Assembly: GCA_003497625.1 (NCBI GenBank) | Contig: DNNO01000020.1 | Span: forward strand, 89,604 to 135,960 | Length of the DNA stretch: 46,357 nucleotides | Origin: Flavobacterium sp. | GTDB taxonomy: Bacteria > Bacteroidota > Bacteroidia > Flavobacteriales > Flavobacteriaceae | Direction of reading: 5' to 3' | In this document: piece after piece, positions 8,631 to 17,410 of the stretch | Numbering within the stretch: position 1 is the stretch's first letter | Layout: the number at the start of each line of letters is the position of its first letter | The notes under the pieces: generated by a model | The model's database searches: none | Told to the model about the DNA's origin: nothing | What the model saw: the letters and a program-made list of their open reading frames with translations, nothing else | Translations under genes and position numbers: made by a program

Positions 8631-8658
8631 AAAAATCCCGCAAATAGCGGGATTTTTT
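8631..8658. terminator. Bidirectional intrinsic terminator
   Basis: The stem ATCCCGC (8635-8641) and GCGGGAT (8647-8653) encloses an AAATA loop, with A-run and T-run flanks on either side. It serves rluD (+) and the convergent small secreted gene (-), whose stop codons are 1 nt before and 2 nt after the listed span. Confidence 0.9.
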
Positions 8659-8660
8659 AA

Positions 8661-9140
8661 TTACCAAGTTGTAACTTCTGCATTTGGTGTTTCAAATAAT
8701 TTAGTAAAATAAGTATCTAAACACTGTAAATTAATTAAATTTTTCTTTGTTGTGTGAAATGTGCTTTGTCCCATTCGTAAAACATAATTTTCTAATCTGT
8801 TATTTTCGTTAGTTTCCCCTTCACCTTCAAATACAACATCGGTTACAGTTACTAAATATTTATCATCTTTTAATTCTATCGCAAATAGTAAATCAAAAGA
8901 TTGTTCAAAATACCAACCACCATCTTTACAATCACAGTGAAGAGAGGTTCCTTTTCCAGTATTATCTTCTTTATTTACTGAAATTTTATTATGGTTTTTG
9001 TCAATTAGTCCCGGAATATCTGCTTCTGAAGTTTTATAGGCCAATTGCCAGCTAACTTCTTTTCTTTCAGCTTTAAAATGATGATCTTGAGCAAAAGTAA
9101 ATGACGAAACTAAGACTAATAAGCTTACTATTTTTTTCAT
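8661..9140 (-). CDS. Small secreted protein of unknown function
   Basis: 159 residues from the ATG at 9140. The open frame extends to 9230, but the signal peptide MKKIVSLLVLVSSFTFAQ begins at 9140, which decides the start. The mature part has two cysteines in HCDC (near residues 65-67), a central Glu/Asp-rich segment and one further Cys near residue 141. I recognise no family. It lies 49 nt downstream of the cytochrome c peroxidase gene on the same strand with no terminator between, so they are probably co-transcribed. It is likely periplasmic. Confidence 0.7.
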   Translation of the reverse strand: MKKIVSLLVLVSSFTFAQDHHFKAERKEVSWQLAYKTSEADIPGLIDKNHNKISVNKEDNTGKGTSLHCDCKDGGWYFEQSFDLLFAIELKDDKYLVTVTDVVFEGEGETNENNRLENYVLRMGQSTFHTTKKNLINLQCLDTYFTKLFETPNAEVTTW

Positions 9141-9189
9141 TTTAATATATTTAATGCACAAATTTAATCTTTTTAAAGTAGTATAAAAA

Positions 9190-10374
9190 TTAATTAAAAG
9201 GATTAGACCATTTAGTGTTTGTATACACATCAGTTCCTGAAAGTGTTCTCAAAAATGCGATTACTGCATTTACTTCGGTTGCTGTTAAATTTAATTGTTG
9301 GCCAATACCTCCTGGAGTTAATCTTGGGTCCAAGTTGTTATTTCCAGGAGCTAAATTTATCGTTCCATAATGTCCAATTGCTGCCTGTAAAGTGGTTATT
9401 ACACCAGTATGCATCATTGGTCCATTGGTAGTTCCGTCAGTTCTTACTAAATCACGAAGGGAAGGAGCTCTTGTATTTCCTGTATCAATTCCTATTCCGG
9501 CAATCGTTCCAATAATTCCGTTGTTCAAAGTATTTGGGTCGATATCAAATTCTGGTACTCTATGACAACCCGCACAGCCTAATCCGCCAGAAGTTCGTAC
9601 ACCACTAGTATTAAAAACAGGTGGCGATAAAAATAAATTCTTTCCTTGATTTTCTTGTGCTGTAAAATTTGAAAAGGGTTGGCCATCGTTAGTGGCTAAG
9701 GCTCTACCAGCATCATATTTAGAATCAAATGATTGGATGCTTCTTATGAATTGAGCCAATGCACTTTGAATTTTTGCTTCCGTAATTTCTTCTGTGCCAT
9801 AAACAAATGTGAAAAGTTCTTTATAATAGCCAATTGCACTTAATTTTGTGATTAAATCATTAAAAGATAAATCACCATTTTCTCCACTGAAACCCATTTC
9901 GCCATGGTCTTTTATAGGCATTGTAGTTTGAGTTTCTAAATTGATGGCACGTTCATCCCAAAAGAATTTTGTTTCTGATGCAAATCTCGAGTTTATTAAG
10001 CGCATGGAATGTCTTCCAGTTGTACCGTTTACTCCTGTACTTGCCACATTAGTATCGCTAAAAGCAAATTCTTGTTTGTGACAACTTGCGCATGAAATGG
10101 TGTTATTTGATGATAAGTTTTTGTCATAAAATAAGACTCTTCCTAAAGTTGCACCTTTGTCCGTAATTGCATTTCCTAATGAATTATCTTTAATAATATA
10201 AGAAGGAATCGTTTGATTCGCATAATTGGCTAAGTTTTCTAAATCAACCGATGAACCAAACTCAGCTTCAACAAATGGGTAAGATGGAATTTCTTCATAA
10301 TTTTCATCCGAATTATTACTACAAGAAGTCAATCCACAAAAAGCGAATAGACTTAAAATAAGTTGGTTTTTCAT
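9190..10374 (-). CDS. Di-heme cytochrome c peroxidase (CCP/MauG family) lipoprotein
   Basis: 394 residues. The signal sequence ends in a lipobox (LTSC, Cys18), so the protein is lipid-anchored, probably facing the periplasm. There are two c-type heme sites: CASCH (95-99), the predicted low-potential peroxidatic heme, and CAGCH (267-271), the electron-transfer heme. Family segments include LGRVLFYDKNLSSN (77-90), FFWDER (137-142), RAPSLRDL (302-309) and MHTG (321-324). Classical members reduce hydrogen peroxide using cytochrome c; MauG-like members oxidise proteins. Which applies here cannot be told. Heme attachment needs a cytochrome c maturation system encoded elsewhere. The following small secreted gene may be a partner. 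Confidence 0.93.
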   Translation of the reverse strand: MKNQLILSLFAFCGLTSCSNNSDENYEEIPSYPFVEAEFGSSVDLENLANYANQTIPSYIIKDNSLGNAITDKGATLGRVLFYDKNLSSNNTISCASCHKQEFAFSDTNVASTGVNGTTGRHSMRLINSRFASETKFFWDERAINLETQTTMPIKDHGEMGFSGENGDLSFNDLITKLSAIGYYKELFTFVYGTEEITEAKIQSALAQFIRSIQSFDSKYDAGRALATNDGQPFSNFTAQENQGKNLFLSPPVFNTSGVRTSGGLGCAGCHRVPEFDIDPNTLNNGIIGTIAGIGIDTGNTRAPSLRDLVRTDGTTNGPMMHTGVITTLQAAIGHYGTINLAPGNNNLDPRLTPGGIGQQLNLTATEVNAVIAFLRTLSGTDVYTNTKWSNPFN

Positions 10375-10431
10375 AATGGTTAGTTTTAGGTTAGTAATTG
10401 TAAGACAACATTTAATAAAAAAGGTTTAATT

Positions 10432-10473
10432 AAAAGCATGCTTTTTTTATACTTTAAAATATTCCTATATTTG
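10432..10473 (+). promoter_or_regulatory. fabG promoter region with 14-bp palindrome
   Basis: TATATTTG at 10466-10473 is an exact -7 box. Eighteen nt upstream a TTTT (10444-10447) could serve as a degenerate -33 element. The perfect palindrome AAAAGCATGCTTTT (10432-10445) overlaps that position, as an operator would. The rest of the spacer to the divergent peroxidase gene is AT-rich and shows nothing else. Confidence 0.45.
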
Positions 10474-10510
10474 AACTTTATTTAAAAACAAACTAACACG
10501 AATATTTACC

Positions 10511-11257
10511 ATGAAATTATTAGAAGGAAAAGTTGCCATCATTACTGGTGCAAGCCGTGGAATTGGTAGCGGAATAGCAAAAGTTTTTGCTGAACAAGGT
10601 GCAAATGTTGCATTTACTTATAGTTCGTCAGTAGAATCGGCAATGGCTTTAGAAACAGAATTAAATGCTTTAGGAATTAAAGCTAAAGGATACAAATCAA
10701 ACGCAGCAGATTTTAATGAAGCTCAAAAATTAGTAGATGATGTAATTGCTGAATTCGGAACAATTGATGTTTTAATCAATAATGCCGGAATCACAAAAGA
10801 TAATTTATTAATGCGTATGTCAGAAGAAGATTTTGATAAAGTAATCGAAATCAACTTGAAATCGGTTTTCAATATGACAAAAGCAGTTCAAAAAATCATG
10901 TTGAAAAACCGTAAAGGTTCTATCGTAAACATGAGTAGTGTAGTAGGTGTGAAAGGAAATGCTGGTCAAGCTAACTACGCTGCTTCAAAAGCGGGTATGA
11001 ACGGATTTACAAAATCTATCGCATTAGAATTAGGTTCAAGAAATATTCGTTGTAATGCCATCGCTCCAGGTTTTATTGAAACCGAAATGACAGCAAAATT
11101 GAACGAAGATGTAGTAAAAGGTTGGAGAGAAACTATTCCATTAAAAAGAGGTGGAACTCCAGAAGATGTAGCAAATGTTTGTGTTTTCTTAGCATCTGAT
11201 ATGAGCGCTTATGTAACGGGTCAAGTTATTAATGTTGACGGTGGAATGTTAACTTAG
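10511..11257 (+). CDS. fabG: 3-oxoacyl-[acyl-carrier-protein] reductase
   Basis: 248-residue classical short-chain dehydrogenase that reduces 3-oxoacyl-ACP with NADPH in fatty-acid elongation. It has the nucleotide-binding TGASRGIGSGIA (12-23), NNAG (90-93), and the catalytic triad Ser143 (MSSVVG), Tyr156 and Lys160 in YAASK. The C-terminal end VINVDGGMLT is typical of FabG. Length and the GQANYAASKAG segment match FabG closely, not just generic SDRs. It has its own promoter and is followed after 14 nt by the VWA membrane gene, probably as a two-gene operon. Confidence 0.94.
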   Translation: MKLLEGKVAIITGASRGIGSGIAKVFAEQGANVAFTYSSSVESAMALETELNALGIKAKGYKSNAADFNEAQKLVDDVIAEFGTIDVLINNAGITKDNLLMRMSEEDFDKVIEINLKSVFNMTKAVQKIMLKNRKGSIVNMSSVVGVKGNAGQANYAASKAGMNGFTKSIALELGSRNIRCNAIAPGFIETEMTAKLNEDVVKGWRETIPLKRGGTPEDVANVCVFLASDMSAYVTGQVINVDGGMLT

Positions 11258-11271
11258 GAGTTAAATTATAA

Positions 11272-13299
11272 ATGACAACAAGCACAATTTTACTTCTATT
11301 ATTGTCAGTAATTATTGCTGCCGGATTGTCGTTTTATCAATACTTATACAAAGTCAAAAATCAGTCAAAATTGTACTGGTTTTTGGCTTTTTTACGTTTT
11401 ATTAGTCTGTTTTCAATCTTTTTGTTGTTGATTAATCCAATTATCAGTCGAAAAATAACAGAAATCAAGAAAACGCCTTTGCCAATTGTTATTGACAATT
11501 CTAAATCAATTTCCGAATTAAAAGCAACGAAAGAAGCTTCGGAATTATATCAGAAAATTTCAGAGAATAAAGCTATAGCTGAGAAGTATGATGTACAATT
11601 ATTTTCGTTTGATGACGAATTTCAGTCATTAGAACAATTAGATTTTAAAGGAAATCAATCGCATATTGATGGTGTTGCAAAAAACTTAAAGCAATTATAT
11701 AGAAACACTAATTATCCAGTAGTTTTATTTACCGATGGAAATCAAACCATGGGGAATGATTATGTATTTAGTTTTCAAGAAAATACAAGTGTTTTGCCTG
11801 TTGTTTTAGGAGATACCACTACGGTTTTTGATTTGAAAATCAATCAAATAAACGTTAATAAATACGCCTTTTTAAAGAATAAATTTCCAGTTGAAGTATT
11901 TTTGCAATACAATGGAAATCAGGCTATTTCAACCACTTTTTCGATTCAGAACGGTAACCAAACCATTCACAAAGAAACCCTTAGTTTTTCGAAAGATAAA
12001 AGGGCACAATCTGTAACTGTTTTATTAAATGCAGACAAGGTTGGAATTGCCAAATACAAAGCCGTAATTTCTTCTAATGTAAAAGAGAAAAACACGTTTA
12101 ATAATGCTAAGAATTTTGCTGTAGAAGTTATTGATCAACGTAGTGAAATTGCTTTAATTTCAGCTATTAATCACCCAGATTTAGGTGCATTAAAACGAGG
12201 TATTGAAACCAATCAGCAACGTAAAGTTTCAATCCTAAAACCAGAAGAAGTAAAGTCATTACAGAATTACAATATTTTAATTTTATATCAACCAACCACT
12301 TCTTTTAAAGCTGTTTTTGAGCAAAATAAAGTTGCCCAAATCAATACATTTATTATCACTGGAACAGCAACTGATTTTAATTTTTTAAATCAAGTTCAAA
12401 ACGATTTGTTGTTTAAAATGTCGGCACAAAAAGAAGATTATTTGGCAACTTTTGACTTGAACTTTAATTTGTTTTCTCAAGCTAATATAGGTTTTGAAAA
12501 TTTTCCGCCTTTGGAACATAAATTTGGAACGATTGCCACTAAAAGCAATGTAAATACGCTACTTTCGGCACGAATTAGAAACGTCCAATTGCAAAATCCG
12601 CTATTGACATTTACTGAAAATGGTAGCAAAAGAAACGCTTATTTATTAGGTGAAAATATCTGGAAATGGCGTCTGGAAAATAATTTAAACAAAAAGTCTT
12701 TTGATGATTTTGATTTGTTTACTGATAAAATCATTCAGTTTTTAGTGACAAACGCTTCAAAAAAGAATTTGAATGTTACTTATGAAAGTTTTTATAATTC
12801 GGGCGAAAGCATTGAAATTATAGCTGAATACTTCAATAAAAATTACGAATTTGACGACAAAGCACAACTAACAATTCAAGTTGTAAATTCTAAAACAAAA
12901 GCGTCTAAAAAATACGATTTACTAAAAGCTACCAATTCCTATAAAGTAAATTTAGATGGTTTAGAAGCAGGAAATTATTCGTTTAAAGTAACAGAAAAGC
13001 AATCAAACACAAGTTTTTCAGGAAGTTTTGAAGTTTTAGATTTTGAAATTGAAAAACAATTCGTAAATCCAGATAAATCGCGATTAGAGCAATTGGCTTC
13101 AAATACTAATGGAACCGTTTTTTATCCAAACCAATTAGAAAATCTAATCAAATCTTTACTTGAAAACGAAAATTATATTCCAACCCAAAAAGAAACCATC
13201 AAAAAATCACCACTTATTGACTGGATTTGGTTATTAATTTTAGCAATTATAGCTTTAGCTACCGAATGGTTTGTTAGAAAATATAACGGATTGTTATAA
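11272..13299 (+). CDS. VWA-like membrane protein
   Basis: 675 residues. Two N-terminal transmembrane helices (about 4-24 and 37-57) are followed by a large soluble region and a C-terminal helix (about 648-666) ending in a short basic tail. DNSKS at 75-79 matches the DxSxS metal-binding motif of von Willebrand A domains, and VLFTDGNQ later in the same domain matches the TDG strand. The rest is beta-rich and resembles the Ig-like middle of Bacteroidota BatA/BatB-like proteins. No enzyme motif is visible. It starts 14 nt after fabG, and its last 6 nt overlap the 3' end of the convergent epimerase-like gene. Role unknown; surface or cell-envelope integrity is a guess from the architecture. Confidence 0.78.
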   Translation: MTTSTILLLLLSVIIAAGLSFYQYLYKVKNQSKLYWFLAFLRFISLFSIFLLLINPIISRKITEIKKTPLPIVIDNSKSISELKATKEASELYQKISENKAIAEKYDVQLFSFDDEFQSLEQLDFKGNQSHIDGVAKNLKQLYRNTNYPVVLFTDGNQTMGNDYVFSFQENTSVLPVVLGDTTTVFDLKINQINVNKYAFLKNKFPVEVFLQYNGNQAISTTFSIQNGNQTIHKETLSFSKDKRAQSVTVLLNADKVGIAKYKAVISSNVKEKNTFNNAKNFAVEVIDQRSEIALISAINHPDLGALKRGIETNQQRKVSILKPEEVKSLQNYNILILYQPTTSFKAVFEQNKVAQINTFIITGTATDFNFLNQVQNDLLFKMSAQKEDYLATFDLNFNLFSQANIGFENFPPLEHKFGTIATKSNVNTLLSARIRNVQLQNPLLTFTENGSKRNAYLLGENIWKWRLENNLNKKSFDDFDLFTDKIIQFLVTNASKKNLNVTYESFYNSGESIEIIAEYFNKNYEFDDKAQLTIQVVNSKTKASKKYDLLKATNSYKVNLDGLEAGNYSFKVTEKQSNTSFSGSFEVLDFEIEKQFVNPDKSRLEQLASNTNGTVFYPNQLENLIKSLLENENYIPTQKETIKKSPLIDWIWLLILAIIALATEWFVRKYNGLL

Positions 13300-14142
13300 A
13301 AGGTTGATTACGATTTTTCTTTGAAAGTTAGATTTATTCTCTAATAGTTGAATGCCTTCTTTTTCATAAATATCTCCATTATGATTTATGTTATCTGCTA
13401 AACCACACCAAGGTTCAATGCATAAAAATGGAGCGTTGGGTTTTGTCCAAATACCCAAAAAAGGAAATCCTTCAAATTCAACAGAAAGATATGGCTGATT
13501 ACCTTTTAAAAGGGTAAGCTTGTCCGATTTTAAATGTTTTAAAACCAATGCATCTTTTTCAAAAAGCGAATAATCTAAATTAATCTGCCCGTTTTCTGAA
13601 TTTATCTTTCGGAATGAATTGCTAAACTGTTCGTTTTCTAATTCATAGGATACAAATTCCTCTGCTTCAATAAATTGTAAGGAATAGTCTGAAAAAGAAT
13701 CTTCAATTGCAAATGCCGGATGCGCTCCAATTGAAAACGGCATGATTTCTTGCGATTTATTGAAAACGGAGTAACTAATCTTTAAGCTATTTTCTATTAA
13801 TTCATATTGCAATCGCAATTCAAATGGGAAAGGATAATTTTTTAGCGTTTCTGCGTTATCTGTTAAAATGAAGATAGCAGAACTTTCCGTTTGATGTTCC
13901 ACTTCAAATTCAAAATTCCTTGCAAAGCCATGGCGTGGCAGTTCGTAACTTTTGCCATTAATTGAATACGAATCATTTTTTAATCTTCCAACAATAGGAA
14001 ATAAAATAGGTGACGTTTTGTTCCAAAAAGCTTCATCAACTGTCCAAATGTAATTTTTGTTGTCTTTTTCTAATTGAATTAATTCGGCACCAATTGTATT
14101 AATCGATGCCGAAATTTTTGTATTTGAAAGTGTAATTATCAT
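13294..14142 (-). CDS. Aldose 1-epimerase-like (galactose mutarotase superfamily) protein
   Basis: 282 residues with the mutarotase-fold pattern: PILFPIVGRLKND (about 45-57), the PRHGFAR segment (about 69-75), GAHPAF (about 143-148) and a late Trp/Cys-rich FLCIEPWCGLAD segment (about 240-251). His residues in the first and third segments and the Glu in IEPW are the usual catalytic and binding positions. The protein is closest to the LacX/YeaD-type branch, whose members act on sugars or hexose phosphates. It has no signal peptide, so it is cytosolic. It begins 1 nt after the stop of the 515-residue membrane protein, making it the last gene of that operon. Confidence 0.85.
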   Translation of the reverse strand: MIITLSNTKISASINTIGAELIQLEKDNKNYIWTVDEAFWNKTSPILFPIVGRLKNDSYSINGKSYELPRHGFARNFEFEVEHQTESSAIFILTDNAETLKNYPFPFELRLQYELIENSLKISYSVFNKSQEIMPFSIGAHPAFAIEDSFSDYSLQFIEAEEFVSYELENEQFSNSFRKINSENGQINLDYSLFEKDALVLKHLKSDKLTLLKGNQPYLSVEFEGFPFLGIWTKPNAPFLCIEPWCGLADNINHNGDIYEKEGIQLLENKSNFQRKIVINLL

Positions 14143-14143
14143 A

Positions 14144-15691
14144 TTAATCTTCTGAAATTCCTTTCCAGTTTCTAATAATTTTTGATAAAAAGAAAAGGGT
14201 TAGAATGGCTAAAATAAAATTCAATGAAAACATATGAACTGTATGGTCTCTAAGCCATAAATATTCTGGAGAATTATAGCTATAACCTGTTCTGTAATCA
14301 TATTTTGAGGCATAATGTTCTTGTATTATGAAATAAATCAAAGGAATAATTCCTATGAACGACCATAAAAATAAATTCAAAGCAATTCTACTGAGTTGTA
14401 AATTCTTCTTGTTGAAATAAATTAAAAAGAAATAAAATATAATTCCTAAAATGGTAAATAAAATTAAATAAGCATACATATTGCCTACGCCTACAATTGC
14501 CGTAAAAATGCCGTAAACAATATTAATGACACCCGTTGCAACAACGGCAATTAACCAACTTTTACCAGAGGTAACTCGGAAAGAGAAAATCAAAATAGAT
14601 AATCCAAAAGCACCATATAAAAACCCTAAAATCATTTCAATATTGAAAAAAGGATCTGTATGTGCTTCTGAAACGGTATCATATTTATCTTTTAATACAT
14701 CTTGCTGCACAAAATATTTAGAGTATTTTCGGTCATCATAACCAATTTTTGACGTCATCTCATAGTTATTATAAGATTCATCAGTTTCATATTGTTTCAA
14801 ATAGGGTTGAATATATAAAAACTCATCAAATTCAGGCGCTTTATAAACAATTTCGAACCATTTGTCTAAAGTTAAATTGGTAGCTAAATCGTGTTCTCTA
14901 ATTAAACTTAAATGGTTGTCCATTAGTTTTTTAACTTCAGCTTTATTGTCTTGGTGTAACCAATTTTGAACTTGTATTCTATTTAACGAATCTTGTTCTC
15001 TTGAAATAACAGTAAATTCAAACGTATTACGATTTACTAATGAAAATTGATCGTATTTTTTTCCGTTAAAGATGATATGATTTTTATAGGTGTATGCAGC
15101 AACAGCCTCAACTGCCATACTTTCTTGTTCAGTAGCATATTCTGCTGTATTTGCATCTTCGGGATTATAATTAAGAGCAATTTTATTTCCTAAACTATCA
15201 ATTAATCCGGATGCTAATGAATCAATTTCTGTTTCTCCAAAACTTCCATCAATAAACATATCAGCAGTAGCAATAGTTTTGCAGCGATTGGTTGTTTCTT
15301 CAATTGAATAATAACTTCTTTGATGTAATTGCTTTCCAACTGAAAACGGCAAATAAAACGTAATCAATAATGCACTAACAACAAATATTTGCAACCATTC
15401 GTAAAATAAACTGTATTTTGATTTGCTGTAAAATGATTTTAACGAATTGTTTTTAAAGTAGTTAACTAGCCATAAAATGATTATAATTACAACTAGTAAA
15501 ACACCAAATAAGATGCAAGTTACTTCAATATCTAAGTTATTTCTGTTTGAAAAATCGATGGTTCCATCTAAATAGCCTAAGCCAAAAAAGATGAGGTGAA
15601 GTAGTAATCCAATGGCAACCATAGGAACAAATTTGGTGTTCCAAAGCAATGGATATTTTAATAATAATTTTTTCTGTATATCTTTAAACAT
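14144..15691 (-). CDS. Large multi-pass membrane protein, probable permease partner of the ABC ATPase
   Basis: 515 residues. Three hydrophobic segments near the N-terminus (about 22-41, 55-77, 97-116) are followed by about 230 polar residues, then about five more (about 349-369, 377-400, 404-426, 434-455, 482-505). This layout, a membrane half, a large extracytoplasmic loop and a second membrane half, recalls ABC-2-type exporters with a big external domain. The gene follows the ABC ATPase by 12 nt, which supports pairing. I see no enzymatic motif and recognise no family. The C-terminus is cytoplasmic if the positive-inside rule holds. Confidence is high that it is a real membrane protein and moderate that it is the transporter subunit. 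Confidence 0.7.
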   Translation of the reverse strand: MFKDIQKKLLLKYPLLWNTKFVPMVAIGLLLHLIFFGLGYLDGTIDFSNRNNLDIEVTCILFGVLLVVIIIILWLVNYFKNNSLKSFYSKSKYSLFYEWLQIFVVSALLITFYLPFSVGKQLHQRSYYSIEETTNRCKTIATADMFIDGSFGETEIDSLASGLIDSLGNKIALNYNPEDANTAEYATEQESMAVEAVAAYTYKNHIIFNGKKYDQFSLVNRNTFEFTVISREQDSLNRIQVQNWLHQDNKAEVKKLMDNHLSLIREHDLATNLTLDKWFEIVYKAPEFDEFLYIQPYLKQYETDESYNNYEMTSKIGYDDRKYSKYFVQQDVLKDKYDTVSEAHTDPFFNIEMILGFLYGAFGLSILIFSFRVTSGKSWLIAVVATGVINIVYGIFTAIVGVGNMYAYLILFTILGIIFYFFLIYFNKKNLQLSRIALNLFLWSFIGIIPLIYFIIQEHYASKYDYRTGYSYNSPEYLWLRDHTVHMFSLNFILAILTLFFLSKIIRNWKGISED

Positions 15692-15703
15692 GATTTTATT
15701 TTT

Positions 15704-16846
15704 TTAGTTCACAAAAAAGCGACGTGTTGAATTTGAGATATTTCGCATGTAAGTCATTGGAATCGATTGGTTTATAACCACTTTTAAGAAATCGTTCATT
15801 TCAATTTTTTCTGGAAAAGTGGCAATAAAAGTTCCGCCATTTTGTTCCAAAGAAATTACTTCTAAAGCAATAAAAGCTTGTTTTAAATCGCTTAAATTCA
15901 ACGAACTTTCAAATTCGATAATGCAATTTTTTGCCACATCATTTTCAGCATTCAAATTCTTTTGTGAACCACGTTTTAAGAAAACCACCTGATTTGAAGT
16001 TTTTTCCACTTCGTATAATTGTTGCGAACTCAACACAATAGCAATCGGTCTAAAAGCCGAATTAGCGATGTTTCTAAAATCGTCTAAAATGGTTTGTTGT
16101 GCCAAAATATCTAGGTTTGCCAAAGGTTCATCAATTAATAAAATCTTTGGTTTACGGAGTAACATTCGAGCCAATTCGAAACGCATTTTGTAACCAGATG
16201 ATAAATTATTCCAGTAATGTCTTCTAAATTTTCGCAATCCTAAACGCGTGATGACTAAATCGACAACTAAATTATTTTCTTCTGGCGAATAGCCGTAGCA
16301 ACTTGCTGTAAATTCTAAATTCTCGTACATAGAACCGCGCCAAGTGTCAGTTCGTTGTGGAATGTAAACTAATTTTGTTCGTAAATCATACAAGTCATCA
16401 TATTGAAATTGGTAATTTATGGTTCCAGATGTTGGATGTAATTCACCACATAAACTACGAAGTAAAGTCGTTTTTCCGTTTCCGTTTTCGCCAACTAAAC
16501 CAATGATTTCACCTGTTTTAATATCTAAGTTAATCGGACCTAATCCAAAAGAAGCATTATATACTTTTTGTAGATTTTTAACCGAAATAATGGTTTGGTG
16601 ATTGTGACATTCTTTTTTACTTAAAAACGCATGAAGTTCTTCTAACAACACGTTTAAGCGTGTTTTTTTATCTTCGTCTTCTTTTTCATTATGGTCTAAC
16701 CAATTTAGAAATTCATTGGTTTTGATGTAAAATTCAATGTTTTCGGAATCTAAAGTAAAATCGATTACTCGTTTTATGGTTTGATTGAAGTCGTTAAATT
16801 CGAGAATTTCTTGTACCTCGCGGAATTGTTTTTCAAATTCGGTCAT
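15704..16846 (-). CDS. ABC transporter ATPase with N-terminal extension and altered H-loop
   Basis: 380 residues. Residues 1-85 form a helical extension not found in typical ABC-2 ATPases. The nucleotide-binding domain follows, with Walker A GENGNGKTT (119-127), Q-loop YIPQ (161-164), signature LSSGYK (215-220) and Walker B ILLIDEP (235-241). The H-loop position, normally His in LSSHxL, reads LSSQQL with Gln275, so the histidine that helps ATP hydrolysis is missing. About 90 further residues form a C-terminal domain. It lies 3 nt after a GNAT gene and 12 nt before the large membrane protein, its likely permease. Substrate unknown. Confidence 0.86.
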   Translation of the reverse strand: MTEFEKQFREVQEILEFNDFNQTIKRVIDFTLDSENIEFYIKTNEFLNWLDHNEKEDEDKKTRLNVLLEELHAFLSKKECHNHQTIISVKNLQKVYNASFGLGPINLDIKTGEIIGLVGENGNGKTTLLRSLCGELHPTSGTINYQFQYDDLYDLRTKLVYIPQRTDTWRGSMYENLEFTASCYGYSPEENNLVVDLVITRLGLRKFRRHYWNNLSSGYKMRFELARMLLRKPKILLIDEPLANLDILAQQTILDDFRNIANSAFRPIAIVLSSQQLYEVEKTSNQVVFLKRGSQKNLNAENDVAKNCIIEFESSLNLSDLKQAFIALEVISLEQNGGTFIATFPEKIEMNDFLKVVINQSIPMTYMRNISNSTRRFFVN

Positions 16847-16849
16847 ATA

Positions 16850-17410
16850 TTATTTTATAAAATTTCGTTTTAAAAGGCTGTAAATTACGGTATCAGTAAA
16901 TTCATTATTGTAATAAAAATTCTCTTTAAAATGAGCTTCTTTTTCAAATCCATTTTTTAGTAAAACACGTTCCGAAGCCGTATGTCTTGAATCAATTACC
17001 GCTTCAATTGAATGAAAATTAAGTGTATTGAAGGCGAAATCTAAAAGCGTTTTTACGGCTTCGGTAACATATCCTTTTCCATTGTATTCTGGTAATATCA
17101 TATATCCAATTTCGGTTCTATAATGTTCGGGTTGGGTTCTGTAAAACCCCATAAAACCAATGCATTTATCATTTTCTTTTTCGGTTACAGCCCAATTAAT
17201 ATCAATGTTATCATCAATTTTATTATTTATCATTTTAATAAAGTCGACAGCTTCTTTCACAGATGTAAGTAGCGGGCGAGGAATAAAACGCATCGCTTCA
17301 GGATTTCCACGTAGCTCTAAAACTTCCGGAGCATCTGCATCAGTTAATTTTCTAAAACGTAAACGTTCTGATTCTAGTATTGGAAAAGGAGAGAAGTTAA
17401 GTTGTAACAT
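16850..17410 (-). CDS. GNAT-family N-acetyltransferase (RimJ/RimL-like)
   Basis: 186 residues. The N-terminal SERLRFRKLTDAD pattern (about 14-26), the strand ending in GYMILPEYNGKGYVTEAV (about 121-138; acetyl-CoA-binding loop as NGKGYVTEA) and the later SERVLLKNGFEKEA segment (about 149-162) are characteristic of RimJ/RimL-type acetyltransferases. These transfer acetyl from acetyl-CoA to protein N-termini or small amines. The target cannot be predicted. Its start codon overlaps the stop of the DUF2238 gene (TAATG), and the ABC ATPase follows after 3 nt, so it is in the middle of the operon. Confidence 0.88.
   Translation of the reverse strand: MLQLNFSPFPILESERLRFRKLTDADAPEVLELRGNPEAMRFIPRPLLTSVKEAVDFIKMINNKIDDNIDINWAVTEKENDKCIGFMGFYRTQPEHYRTEIGYMILPEYNGKGYVTEAVKTLLDFAFNTLNFHSIEAVIDSRHTASERVLLKNGFEKEAHFKENFYYNNEFTDTVIYSLLKRNFIK

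Noticed and set aside
9141-9230. Upstream extension of the small secreted protein to an ATG at 9230
   Set aside because: It would run 41 nt into the end of the peroxidase gene and put 30 residues in front of a typical signal peptide that starts at 9140.
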